Below the pieces are notes generated by a model. The model saw only the letters and a list, made by a program, of their open reading frames with translations. It had not been told where the DNA came from and did not search any database. A stretch of 64,000 nt of DNA from an uncultured Prevotellaceae bacterium (GTDB lineage: Bacteria > Bacteroidota > Bacteroidia > Bacteroidales > Bacteroidaceae), in the NCBI GenBank assembly GCA_900316685.1, contig ONDS01000011.1:24833-88832 (forward strand). Direction: 5' to 3'. This document shows positions 1 to 7,973 of the stretch, one piece after another. The position numbers and the translations under genes are program-made. Position 1 is the stretch's first letter. Each line of letters opens with the position of its first letter.

Positions 1-72
1 GTATCCAAGATAGAGCTTGCCAGAAGATTGTTAGAGAAGATAAAGCTATACATCAAAGATCATCAGAATTGA
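1..72 (+). CDS. C-terminal end of an upstream gene (partial)
   Basis: The first 72 bases read in frame 1 as 23 codons (starting VSKIELARRL) and a TGA stop. The leucine- and lysine-rich helix-like tail would suit the end of a glycosyltransferase, which is what the downstream genes suggest, but the fragment is too short to assign. It runs in the same direction as the acyltransferase that follows after a heptamer-repeat spacer. Confidence 0.4.
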   Translation, partial: VSKIELARRLLEKIKLYIKDHQN

Positions 73-113
73 CACTTCGTTCTTCATCCTTCAATTCTCC
101 GTCACGAAACAAC

Positions 114-146
114 AACTCGCAACTCGCAATTCGTAACTCGTAACTA
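114..146. repeat. 7-bp tandem repeat (AACTCGC family)
   Basis: Four complete 7-bp units (AACTCGC, AACTCGC, AATTCGT, AACTCGT) and a partial fifth end exactly at the ATG of the acyltransferase. The repeat therefore forms the leader of that gene. It belongs with the other period-7 intergenic arrays in this window, though its unit sequence differs. Confidence 0.85.
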
Positions 147-1088
147 ATGTACTACCTTTTATACGGAATCTGCTATCTCATCTCGCTCTTGCCATTCAGG
201 GCTCTCTACGTGCTCTCCGATGGCATCTACCTCATCATCTATCGACTGGTGGGATACAGGAAGAAGGTGGTGCACAAGAACCTCGCCAACTCCTTCCCCG
301 AGAAAAGCGAGGAGGAACTGCGGGAGATAGAGAGGAAATTCTACCATTGGCTGTGCGACTATTTCCTCGAAGCCATCAAGCTGTTGAGCATCAGCAAGAA
401 ACAGCTCGACAAACACTTCATACTGACCAATCCCGAGGTCATCACCGATTGTTTCAAGGAGGGTCAGAGCGTGGGCACCATCCTCGGCCATTACTGCAAC
501 TGGGAGTGGCTGAGTTGCGTGGGCAAGGACTTCGACAACGAGAATTGGAAGGTGGGATTGGTATACCATCCCCTCAACAGCCCCGCCAGCGACCGCCTGT
601 TCAGGAAGGTGCGTTCGTCGATACCCAATGGTGTGCCCATTCCCAAGAAAGACACCCTCCGCTATTTAGTGGAATACAAACGCGAGGGCATCATGTCCAT
701 CTTCGGTTATGTGTACGACCAAGCTCCCAAATGGGAGAACATACACCTATGGCTACCATTCATGAACCAAGACACACCGGTGTTCACCGGCGCCGAGCGC
801 ATCATGCGGAAGATGAACAACGCCGTGTTCTACGTGGAGATGAGCCGTCCGCGACGTGGTTACTACACCTGCACCTACCACCTGATAACGAAAGACCCGA
901 AGTCGCTGCCAGAGTATGAGATTACAAAGCGGTTCTTCAAGATGCTGGAACAAACCATCAGGAGCCATCCCGAGTACTACCTCTGGACACATAACCGCTG
1001 GAAACGTACCCACGAGGAATTCGACCAACTCTTCGTAGTGGAAAACGGTAAAGTACTCAAGAAAAAAGACCCACAGGAAGAAAAGTAA
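147..1088 (+). CDS. Lipid A biosynthesis-type (LpxL/HtrB) acyltransferase
   Basis: This 313-residue protein matches the LpxL/LpxM lysophospholipid acyltransferase family, inner-membrane enzymes that move a fatty acyl chain from acyl-ACP onto a lipid A precursor. The N-terminus (about residues 1-35) is a hydrophobic anchor. The catalytic HX4E motif is at H115-E120 (GHYCNWEW), and length is normal for the family. The start is the first ATG after the heptamer repeat; no clear Shine-Dalgarno is seen. It heads a + strand run of surface-glycan genes, which fits an outer-membrane lipid role. Which acyl chain and position it uses cannot be read from sequence. Confidence 0.88.
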   Translation: MYYLLYGICYLISLLPFRALYVLSDGIYLIIYRLVGYRKKVVHKNLANSFPEKSEEELREIERKFYHWLCDYFLEAIKLLSISKKQLDKHFILTNPEVITDCFKEGQSVGTILGHYCNWEWLSCVGKDFDNENWKVGLVYHPLNSPASDRLFRKVRSSIPNGVPIPKKDTLRYLVEYKREGIMSIFGYVYDQAPKWENIHLWLPFMNQDTPVFTGAERIMRKMNNAVFYVEMSRPRRGYYTCTYHLITKDPKSLPEYEITKRFFKMLEQTIRSHPEYYLWTHNRWKRTHEEFDQLFVVENGKVLKKKDPQEEK

Positions 1089-1096
1089 GGCCAAAC

Positions 1097-1236
1097 ATGA
1101 GAATTGGTTATGATGCCAAGCGCATAGTTCGCAACAATGCCGGATTAGGCAATTACGGAAGGACCCTGATCAACGATCTCCTATCAATCATCGACCAGGA
1201 TACGCTGTTGCGCCTTTATGCCCCCGACAAGGGGCA
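1097..1236 (+). pseudogene. N-terminal fragment of a family 4/1-type glycosyltransferase
   Basis: The first 45 or so residues (MRIGYDAKRIVRNNAGLGNY, then GRTLIN) are the typical opening of GT-B glycosyltransferases: a first beta strand, DAKR and GLGNYGR. The similarity stops after the residues LYAPDKG near position 1235. The frame then runs into a stop at 1285 with no further glycosyltransferase sequence. Immediately downstream, in another frame, the C-terminal part of an LPS-type kinase begins, so this is one half of a deletion scar. It lies 8 bp after the acyltransferase stop and was probably the next gene of that operon. Confidence 0.75.
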
Positions 1237-1583
1237 TGATGACTTTGGCTGCTGCCCTGGCGGAATATTGCGTCCACATGCATGAGGAAGGAGTGCTTCA
1301 CCTGGATTTCTCGCCTGGAAACGTGTTGTGGGAGAAGGATAGCGAGGGTTACCATTTCTCCATTGTCGACATCAACCGCATGTACTTCGGCAAAGTATCT
1401 ATGGAACAAGGCTGCCGCAGCTTCGCCCGGCTATGGGGACCGAAACGGTTCCTCCAACTACTCGTGCGCGGATATGCCCGCCTTAGGTCGTTTGACACAC
1501 AGCAGGCAGAGGATATCCTGATGGAGGAAAAAACGTTTTTGGAAACGCTACCAGAAAAAACGCGAAATGGAATTTCAACTTGA
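1237..1583 (+). pseudogene. C-terminal fragment of an LPS/Kdo-type kinase
   Basis: About 114 residues correspond to the C-terminal half of the InaA/Kdo-kinase-like family. They include the catalytic loop (LHLDFSPGNVLWE) and the metal-binding IVDINRMYF strand. They align with the intact kinase at 5317-6075 from its residue 133 or so onward (LAEDFADYVVRLHEKG versus LAAALAEYCVHMHEEG). The N-lobe with the ATP-binding lysine is missing. The reading frame differs from that of the glycosyltransferase fragment joined to it, so no fusion protein is made. A functional product is unlikely. Confidence 0.8.
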
Positions 1584-1603
1584 ACTATAGATAATCGAGA
1601 AAT

Positions 1604-2752
1604 ATGAATACGAGCAAATACGATTACCTGATTGTAGGCTCCGGACTATTCGGAGCCACCTTTGCCTATTTCGCCCGTCAAAAAGGCAAGAAATGTTTGG
1701 TAATCGACAAAAGACCGCATCTCGGCGGCAATGTACACTGTCAGGAAATGGAAGGCATCAACGTACACCAATATGGTGCCCACATCTTCCACACCAGCAA
1801 CAAGCAGGTGTGGGACTTCGTCAACTCCTTCGTAACCTTCAACCGATACACCAACAGTCCGTTGGCTTACTACAAGGGCAAGCTATACAACCTGCCCTTC
1901 AACATGAACACATTCTACCAGATGTGGGGAGCAACCACTCCCGAGCAGGCGAGCCGCATCATCTCTGAACAAAAGGCAGAGGCTATGGCTATGTTGCGAC
2001 GAGAGGGTGCCACGGAACCGCGCAACCTGGAGGAACAGGCATTGTGCCTCGTAGGAAGAGACATCTTTGAAACATTCATCAAAGGCTATACCGAGAAACA
2101 ATGGGGAAGAAACTGCCGTGACCTTCCCTCCTTCATCATCCAACGGTTGCCCGTAAGACTCGTCTTCGACAACAACTATTTCAACGATACCTTCCAAGGC
2201 ATACCCATGGGCGGCTACAACAAGTTAATCGACGGTCTGCTTGAAGGGGTGGAGTGCAAGACAGGCATCGACTTCTTCGTCGACCTGCCCTATTGGCAGG
2301 AGATAGCCAATGAGTTGGTTTTCACAGGAAAGATCGATGAGTATTTCGGCTACTGCTTGGGCAAGTTGGACTATCGTACAGTGCGTTTCGAGACCGAGAT
2401 AAAGGATATACCGAATTACCAAGGCAATGCCGTAATGAACTATACCGACCGTGAGGTGCCCTATACCCGAGTGATTGAGCACAAACACTTCGAGATGTTC
2501 GGGCAAGCGGTCTATGACTGTCCTAAGACGGTCATCTCAAGGGAGTACCCCATAGAATGGGAAGAGGGCATGGAGCCGTTCTATCCTGTGAACGATGCTA
2601 AGAACACCACCTTATGCCTACAGTACCGCGAACTGGCTGCTCAGGAACGACATGTCTTCTTCGGTGGACGCTTAGGTGAATACAAATATTACGACATGGC
2701 ACCCGTCATCGAGAATGTCATGAACTTGTTCATGACAACAATCATGCACTAA
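1604..2752 (+). CDS. glf: UDP-galactopyranose mutase
   Basis: This flavoenzyme converts UDP-galactopyranose to UDP-galactofuranose in the cytoplasm, making the donor for galactofuranose-containing glycans. The 382 residues are the usual length. The N-terminal FAD-binding Rossmann motif is GSGLFGAT (residues 12-19), followed by VIDKRPHLGGN and the Glf signature QYGAHIFHT. The C-terminal region contains the conserved EYPIEWEEG and GRLGEYKYYDM stretches. The next gene downstream looks like a galactofuranosyltransferase, which is the expected user of its product. The start ATG lies 20 bp after the upstream kinase fragment. Confidence 0.96.
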   Translation: MNTSKYDYLIVGSGLFGATFAYFARQKGKKCLVIDKRPHLGGNVHCQEMEGINVHQYGAHIFHTSNKQVWDFVNSFVTFNRYTNSPLAYYKGKLYNLPFNMNTFYQMWGATTPEQASRIISEQKAEAMAMLRREGATEPRNLEEQALCLVGRDIFETFIKGYTEKQWGRNCRDLPSFIIQRLPVRLVFDNNYFNDTFQGIPMGGYNKLIDGLLEGVECKTGIDFFVDLPYWQEIANELVFTGKIDEYFGYCLGKLDYRTVRFETEIKDIPNYQGNAVMNYTDREVPYTRVIEHKHFEMFGQAVYDCPKTVISREYPIEWEEGMEPFYPVNDAKNTTLCLQYRELAAQERHVFFGGRLGEYKYYDMAPVIENVMNLFMTTIMH

Positions 2753-2803
2753 AATAATCCATTTATCATAACCAATAAACATCCCCCTCATCAAGAAAAG
2801 ACC

Positions 2804-3808
2804 ATGAACTATTTCATCGAAGTAATCACGCAGAACAAGGCCAAGACCGATATCGACACGATATACAAACAGTTAGGTTACACCAACCTCACCCCCATAC
2901 GGAAAAGCATCAACCCCGTATCGCGTTTTATCGTCAAACTTATCGGGGTGATTCGCATCCTCACCAAGTTGCGCAAAGGCGACACGCTCTTCCTGCAATA
3001 TCCCATGAAGAAATTCTATTTCACGGCGTGCACCTTCGCCCATTGGCGCAAAGCAAAGGTGACAACCATCATCCACGACTTAGGGGCTTTCCGTCGGCAT
3101 AAGCTCACACCGGATCAGGAGAACCGCCGGCTGCGTAAGACCGACTTCCTCATAGCCCATAACGATACCATGAAGCAGTACCTTGTCGACCATGGTTTCA
3201 AGAACAAACTCGTATCACTTCATATCTTCGACTACCTTACCGATACCCAACCCAAAAAGTACGACACCCCCCACTCTCCATGGAAGGTGGTCTATGCCGG
3301 CGGCCTTCACCAATGGCGAAACCCTTTCCTATACAAGCTGGATTCCCACATGCAAACATGGGAGATGGACTTATACGGACCTGGTTTCAACCAACAAGAG
3401 AATAAGAATGAAAAAATAACTTACCATGGCAATCTCGCCCCGGAAACACTCATGGAACAGATGGAGGCCGACTTCGGGCTGGTGTGGGACGGCAGTTCTC
3501 TCGACGAGTGTGACGGCGACTGGGGTTCTTACCTGAAGATCAACAATCCCCACAAAACGTCTCTTTATATCCGAGCCGGCATACCCGTGATTGTATGGTC
3601 TAAAGCCGCCATGAAACCCTTCATCCTGGAAAACGGACTGGGCTTCGCCGTCAACTCGCTCAGTGAGATAGACCACATTCTGAGCAAGATGACACCTAAA
3701 GAGTATCAGAAGATGCGCGAGGCCGCCAAAAAATATGCCCGGATGCTGGGAAGTGGGCATTTCGCTTCACAGCGTTTCAATGAAGCAATTTCTTTTTTAA
3801 CCGAGTAA
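2804..3808 (+). CDS. Putative galactofuranosyltransferase (WbbI-like)
   Basis: This 334-residue protein resembles E. coli WbbI-type beta-1,6-galactofuranosyltransferases, with a QYPMKKFYF segment (residues 65-73), a TTIIHDLGAFR strand (about 87-97) and a C-terminal donor-binding half containing GLVWDGSSLDECDGDWG. Such enzymes transfer galactofuranose from UDP-Galf to an undecaprenyl-linked or LPS acceptor on the cytoplasmic face. Its position 52 bp after glf supports this substrate. The assignment rests on recalled family similarity plus context, so the exact linkage is open. The 3' end overlaps the convergent LicD gene by about 30 bp. Confidence 0.75.
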   Translation: MNYFIEVITQNKAKTDIDTIYKQLGYTNLTPIRKSINPVSRFIVKLIGVIRILTKLRKGDTLFLQYPMKKFYFTACTFAHWRKAKVTTIIHDLGAFRRHKLTPDQENRRLRKTDFLIAHNDTMKQYLVDHGFKNKLVSLHIFDYLTDTQPKKYDTPHSPWKVVYAGGLHQWRNPFLYKLDSHMQTWEMDLYGPGFNQQENKNEKITYHGNLAPETLMEQMEADFGLVWDGSSLDECDGDWGSYLKINNPHKTSLYIRAGIPVIVWSKAAMKPFILENGLGFAVNSLSEIDHILSKMTPKEYQKMREAAKKYARMLGSGHFASQRFNEAISFLTE

Positions 3809-4709
3809 ATAGCGACATACGGTATTCCCGCCTTATCGCTGGCAACAATTCGCGATAACTGCGGGTGGTGTCTATAACGAGACACCCGTGATTGGTGGAA
3901 GCCTGCACAGGTATCATATAGTCATCTCCATATTGTATGCGCAAGAATTCGTCGTAACCACCGGGCACCGGCACTTTCAACCGTTCGAAATCCATCCACA
4001 ACGTCTTGTCGAAGATGCTCTTCGGAAAGATATAGCGCAAACCTTCGAAACCCAACTCTGCCACATCATCGCTATCGTCAAACGAATGTTGGCGATAGAG
4101 TTGTTCTATGGGTTCAAACAATTCGTAAAAACCATGCTTGCGCACCTTCCTTCTCCATTGATACTTACGGAAAAGCAATCCCAAACGTCCTGATGCCAAA
4201 ATGGAATAGTCGATGCTCTTCAGGCACTTCATCCTGTGATTGGCTCTCTTGACTATGTCGCAGCGCGTCTCCTCATCTTCCGCAAGACCTTCAAAAGCAA
4301 AAACATCAATGAAAATGCCTTGATTAAAGGGACGGCAACTGTCACTTGGACGAATGGCGGCCGTATCGCTACGCCGTAATTGCGCATGGGCGCGATAATA
4401 GTGTTTGTCGGTTTTTGCCGTTTGGAAGAAATAGGGTTCCTGAAAGACTTGCGATGAAAGAGCCTGCAAACGATCATAATCAGGACGTGGCATACAGACA
4501 TCTATGTCATCGTCCCAAGGAATGTAACCATGATGACGCACCGCCCCCAGCAATGTGCCACCATCACACCATAGCCGTAGGCCATTCTCTTGGCATACGT
4601 CAATAAGTTTCTTGAACATATCCAACTGGATATTCCACACTTGCTTCATTGTGGCCGTGATGCAATAACCATCGCGTATTTCCATTTCGGGAGAAACATA
4701 ATTAGTCAT
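3777..4709 (-). CDS. LicD family phosphotransferase
   Basis: The protein (310 residues from the ATG at 4709) carries the LicD core: LWCDGGTLLGAVRHHG (residues 46-61) followed by IPWDDDIDVCMPRPD (63-77), the nucleotidyltransferase-fold metal-binding motif. LicD proteins attach phosphocholine or another phospho-alcohol from a CDP-activated donor to a glycan. I chose the internal ATG because the longer frame starts in a hydrophobic, promoter-like stretch and a TACTTTTG element lies at 4758-4765 on this strand. It is transcribed against its neighbours. The LicC-like nucleotidyltransferase at 7130-7858 is a candidate source of its donor. Confidence 0.88.
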   Translation of the reverse strand: MTNYVSPEMEIRDGYCITATMKQVWNIQLDMFKKLIDVCQENGLRLWCDGGTLLGAVRHHGYIPWDDDIDVCMPRPDYDRLQALSSQVFQEPYFFQTAKTDKHYYRAHAQLRRSDTAAIRPSDSCRPFNQGIFIDVFAFEGLAEDEETRCDIVKRANHRMKCLKSIDYSILASGRLGLLFRKYQWRRKVRKHGFYELFEPIEQLYRQHSFDDSDDVAELGFEGLRYIFPKSIFDKTLWMDFERLKVPVPGGYDEFLRIQYGDDYMIPVQASTNHGCLVIDTTRSYRELLPAIRREYRMSLFTRLKKKLLH

Positions 4710-4859
4710 TCTTCTATTTGCTTTCGGATTTGGAGTAGTTCTGATATTTACAGATTGCAAAAGTACAAAGAAAAAAAGGATGTATAGCATATGATACAAA
4801 AAATATTGCTAACTTTGAATAAGTTACTCCACCTCGGCATAAAAAATGAACAAGTTCAT

Positions 4860-4890
4860 TTTGTTCTGCACTCGATTTTTCGTAACTTTG
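4860..4890 (+). promoter_or_regulatory. Bacteroidetes-type promoter, palindrome-bearing cassette copy
   Basis: TTTG (4860-4863), 19 nt, TAACTTTG (4883-4890) match the Bacteroidetes sigma consensus and precede the ATG at 4913. The block upstream (from 4814) contains TTTGAATAA, CACCTCGG and a perfect palindrome AATGAACAAGTTCATT. It shares its layout with the tandem units at 16211-16443. Confidence 0.8.
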
Positions 4891-4912
4891 CAGCAAATAC
4901 CGGAAAAAAGCG

Positions 4913-5320
4913 ATGTATAAGATAAAGCTTACCCCCTACCGCCCGGAATTAGGTGAAATCTTCTATCGGCAGACACACAACCATCAGTTGATGTCTGCCG
5001 ACGGGCGTTATCGTTTCTACATCGACGAACCGATCGACGAGCCTGATTTCTGGGTGGTCAACGGTAAAGGAGTGAGACAGCCGGAATCATGTATGGTGGC
5101 ACCACAAAACACCATCATGCTGGCCACCGAACCGAAATCGGTGTTGGTCTACCCGCAAAAATACCTGCGGCAGTTCGGGTTGGTCTGTACCTGCCAGGAA
5201 AACACCAACCATCCCAACGTCCACTATGGGCCGGCCGATGATTGGCACAATCTCTTCAATTACACCATCTCTCGCAACTATTACAAGATCAAACAGAAAC
5301 TGACAGGGCTGAAACTATGA
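4913..5320 (+). CDS. Truncated GT10-like (fucosyltransferase family) glycosyltransferase
   Basis: The 135-residue product resembles only the N-terminal third of family 10 glycosyltransferases, with DFWVVNGKG, then NTIMLATEPKS, YPQKYLRQFGLV and HPNVHYGP in the order seen in that family. Intact members are about 300 residues or more and have a C-terminal nucleotide-sugar domain, which is absent. The last 20 or so residues (NYYKIKQKL and following) look like the genuine end of some glycosyltransferase, so an internal in-frame deletion is possible. The stop overlaps the start of the kinase gene (ATGA), so translation may be coupled. Activity as a transferase is unlikely. Confidence 0.55.
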   Translation: MYKIKLTPYRPELGEIFYRQTHNHQLMSADGRYRFYIDEPIDEPDFWVVNGKGVRQPESCMVAPQNTIMLATEPKSVLVYPQKYLRQFGLVCTCQENTNHPNVHYGPADDWHNLFNYTISRNYYKIKQKLTGLKL

Positions 5321-6075
5321 GTACCAAATGTATCCTCAATCCCCATTTCCAGGAACTGGAAACGTTTGTCAATAGCCTGCATATCCATTTCGAAGATGGT
5401 GGGACTACACTCTACGACAAGCGCAATGTCATCAAGCTTTTCGAAGAAGGAGGGAAGAGGATTGTAGCCAAGCGCTTCCGCACACCCATCGCCATACAAC
5501 GCTTGGTGTATTCATTTTTCCGAAAGAGCAAGGCTGAAAGGGCATACCTCAATGGTTTCGAGCTGCAAAAGAGAGGTTTCAGTACGCCAGAAAGCATTGC
5601 CTACATCGAGGTGAAAAGACATGGCCTGTTGGCGGAGAGCTATTATATCAGCACGGAAACAAACCTCCCCCCCATAGAAGAGCAATTAGACAAAACGGAT
5701 TTCAACGTCTCCTTGGCGGAGGACTTTGCCGATTATGTCGTCCGACTGCATGAAAAGGGCATTTTGCATCACGACCTCAACGACACCAACGTGCTCTACC
5801 GGGATGGGAAAGAAGGGTTTTCCTTCACCGTGATTGATTGCAACCGAATGAGATTCTATGCCGCCGACACCTGGCCGCCACTGGCCGAGTGCATGGAAAA
5901 CCTCACCCGTTTCACCGGCAACTACCAACTGTTCCGCATCGTGGCAGAACGTTATTGCCAGACACGCGGGTTGTCTCCTTCCACCGTCGACACCTTCATG
6001 GAAGTAAAGAAAAGGCACGATGAGCGGCGGAAACGTCGCAAATCCTTCTTTAAGCGCTTCAAGAAGACTTCTTGA
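5317..6075 (+). CDS. LPS core-type kinase (InaA/Kdo kinase family)
   Basis: This 252-residue protein has the protein-kinase-like fold of the InaA/WaaP/KdkA group, which phosphorylate LPS core sugars in the cytoplasm. Visible elements are the N-lobe IVAKRFR lysine (K52), the catalytic loop LHHDLNDTNVLY (residues 150-161) and FTVIDCNRMRF (170-180). The C-terminus is strongly basic, with RRKRRKSFFKRFKK. The start is the ATG that overlaps the stop of the truncated GT10 gene; the open frame extends upstream of it but is not used by homology. A broken paralogue lies at 1237-1583. Choline-kinase-like roles cannot be excluded given the LicD and LicC-like neighbours. Confidence 0.82.
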   Translation: MSTKCILNPHFQELETFVNSLHIHFEDGGTTLYDKRNVIKLFEEGGKRIVAKRFRTPIAIQRLVYSFFRKSKAERAYLNGFELQKRGFSTPESIAYIEVKRHGLLAESYYISTETNLPPIEEQLDKTDFNVSLAEDFADYVVRLHEKGILHHDLNDTNVLYRDGKEGFSFTVIDCNRMRFYAADTWPPLAECMENLTRFTGNYQLFRIVAERYCQTRGLSPSTVDTFMEVKKRHDERRKRRKSFFKRFKKTS

Positions 6076-7117
6076 TTCTCCCAAAAGTCTTGATGCTGGT
6101 ATATTTACGCCATAGGTTCACCTTACGGTGCGTGGGCACCCCATGCCGACGTATATAGTCGCGCGCTCCTTCCAGCATACGATGGCCCACCTGTCCATCG
6201 AGGTGGGGGTCGTAATTCTCAATCACCCAACGACGCTTTTCCTTCATCATGTCGTTGTTCATCACCTCGTCGTAGGCCTCACACAATTGGTCTGGGTCGG
6301 TAATGTTTTTCCAGAAGAGGTCTTTCGCCACGGCACGCAACGTGATAACGGGCTTGTCGAGCAACAAGAATTCATAGATGGTAGATGAGGTGTCGCTGAT
6401 CATTGCGTCCGACATCAACATATATTTGGTGACCACATAATCATCTATCCACAAGATACCCTCCGTTCGGGCGGCAATCTCCCGATAAGCATCTTTTATC
6501 TCTTCAGGTGTGAGGGGATGGAATTTCAACAACAACAAGACCTCGGGACGCTGACGGACGAGATTGACGATGGCATCCTGCATGTAGGGCAACGAGGTTA
6601 GCGACGGCGAGAAAGTGGGAGCATATAATACAACCTTGCTGCGGCCGTTTTCTTTCAGGAGACGCTCCCGCTCGGCATCGAAGGTGTGAAGATTCTGGAA
6701 TATCCAGTCCTGCCGCGGCCATCCTGTTTCCAACACTTCGAAATCCTTGTATATCTTCGACAACCGCTCAAACCCCTTGGTAAAGAATGGTCCCTGGGTG
6801 AAATAGGTGTCGAAATAGCGGCGTATCACCCAGTGGTCTTTCTTCTCGGCGGCATAGCCATGAAACACCTGTATTTTCACACCTGAAAGATAATAAGGGA
6901 CGATATTGCCGGGCACAAATACGGCCTCGGGCTTGAAGTCGTAAACAGCCTGGATGTCGTTGGTGTAAACCACTGAATCCTTCAAGGGGAAATCGGGTAT
7001 GCGTTTCTTATGCACATACCATAACAAATCATGGCCACCCTCTTTTTCCGCGGCGGCATGGATAGGGGTGAGGATATCTATGGCGTATTTATTCTCGCAA
7101 AACAATACAATCTTCAT
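6059..7117 (-). CDS. CDP-glycerol glycerophosphotransferase-like protein
   Basis: The 352-residue protein has the GT-B architecture of the TagB/TagF (CDP-glycerol:poly(glycerophosphate) glycerophosphotransferase) family: QVFHGYAAEKKDH (residues 83-95), LYAPTFSPSL (164-173), LLKFHPLTPEE (196-206) and SDTSSTIYEFLLLDKPVI (241-258). In Gram-positives these transfer glycerol phosphate from CDP-glycerol. In Bacteroidota the substrate is usually unknown, and a surface glycan is the likely acceptor. It starts 12 bp after the nucleotidyltransferase gene, suggesting that the pair make and use one CDP-linked donor. The 3' end overlaps the convergent kinase gene by 17 bp. Confidence 0.85.
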   Translation of the reverse strand: MKIVLFCENKYAIDILTPIHAAAEKEGGHDLLWYVHKKRIPDFPLKDSVVYTNDIQAVYDFKPEAVFVPGNIVPYYLSGVKIQVFHGYAAEKKDHWVIRRYFDTYFTQGPFFTKGFERLSKIYKDFEVLETGWPRQDWIFQNLHTFDAERERLLKENGRSKVVLYAPTFSPSLTSLPYMQDAIVNLVRQRPEVLLLLKFHPLTPEEIKDAYREIAARTEGILWIDDYVVTKYMLMSDAMISDTSSTIYEFLLLDKPVITLRAVAKDLFWKNITDPDQLCEAYDEVMNNDMMKEKRRWVIENYDPHLDGQVGHRMLEGARDYIRRHGVPTHRKVNLWRKYTSIKTFGRIKKSS

Positions 7118-7129
7118 GGATTTTCTTTT

Positions 7130-7858
7130 TCAATACAAATGTTCGGGTATCAACTCCTTGGCGCGTTGGAAATCCTCTACAGTATCCAGTTCCATAGAGA
7201 AGATATCCGTGGTGTCGACTACTGTAAAGGTGTGGCCTTGTGGGATGAGCCGTTCAAAGGCTCGCTCGTAGAAAATATCCACCAACCCTTCGTGTTCTAT
7301 CATCCGGTCAAGTTCGGCATAAAGGGCGACGGTATAATCGGCCGTCATCTTTTCTATGCCCACCGACTCGCCCATGGCGGCATCCGGGCTGCAGGTCTTG
7401 CTGATCTCAGTGATGCGCCCTTGCCCATCTACCACCACCTTCATCTCCTCGTCGCCCAACTCATGTCGGTTCACGGAAAGAACGGAACCGGGGATGGCCA
7501 GTACACATGAAATCATCTGCGGGTCGAAGAGGATGTCGCTGTCGAGCAACACGATATCCTCGCCACGGGCATAGTCGCGCGCCAACCACAGGGAATAGAT
7601 GTTGTTGGTGGTTTCAAAATCCGGATTGTCCTTGTAATGGATGGTACATTGCGGATAATGGGTGTCAAGGAACTGGCGTATCATGTCGCCGCGGTAGCCC
7701 GTCACCACCACCCATTCGTTGATGCCGTTGGCAAGAAGGGCATCCATCGTGCGCTGCAACAGGCAACGCTCACCCACCTGCAACAGGCATTTCGGCCGGT
7801 CGTTGGTCAGGGGTCTCAATCGTTTGGCCATACCGGCCGCCAATATCACTGCTTTCAT
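7130..7858 (-). CDS. LicC-like sugar-phosphate/phospho-alcohol nucleotidyltransferase
   Basis: This 242-residue NTP transferase begins MKAVILAAGMAKRLRPLTND, the GXGXRL-type nucleotide-binding loop, followed by RPKCLLQVGE. The metal-binding aspartates are in LLDSDILF (residues 104-111). The compact size and the TTNNIYSLWLA segment resemble LicC and inositol-phosphate or glycerol-type cytidylyltransferases more than the long glucose-1-phosphate enzymes. It probably makes a CDP-linked phospho-alcohol for the CDP-glycerol-type transferase downstream or for LicD, but the base and the alcohol are inferred. The ATG at 7858 is chosen because upstream codons lie in repeat sequence and lack family similarity. 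Confidence 0.82.
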   Translation of the reverse strand: MKAVILAAGMAKRLRPLTNDRPKCLLQVGERCLLQRTMDALLANGINEWVVVTGYRGDMIRQFLDTHYPQCTIHYKDNPDFETTNNIYSLWLARDYARGEDIVLLDSDILFDPQMISCVLAIPGSVLSVNRHELGDEEMKVVVDGQGRITEISKTCSPDAAMGESVGIEKMTADYTVALYAELDRMIEHEGLVDIFYERAFERLIPQGHTFTVVDTTDIFSMELDTVEDFQRAKELIPEHLY

Positions 7859-7874
7859 AGAAGTTAAGAAATTA

Positions 7875-7973
7875 GGGGCAGGGGGTGAGGGGTGAGGAGC
7901 AAGAGAATAGTCCAGAGAACTCTCCACCATCTGCCTTCATTCAATATTCAATGTTCAATGTTCAACGTTCATC
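7875..7973. repeat. Two adjacent 7-bp repeat arrays
   Basis: Purine-rich heptamers (GGGGCAG, GGGGTGA, GGGGTGA, GGAGCAA, GAGAATA) start at 7875. TTCAATA/TTCAATG/TTCAACG heptamers run from 7940 to about 7973. The last unit overlaps the stop codon (7969-7971) of the LtaS-like gene on the minus strand. The 110-bp gap holds nothing else that I can recognise. Confidence 0.85.
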
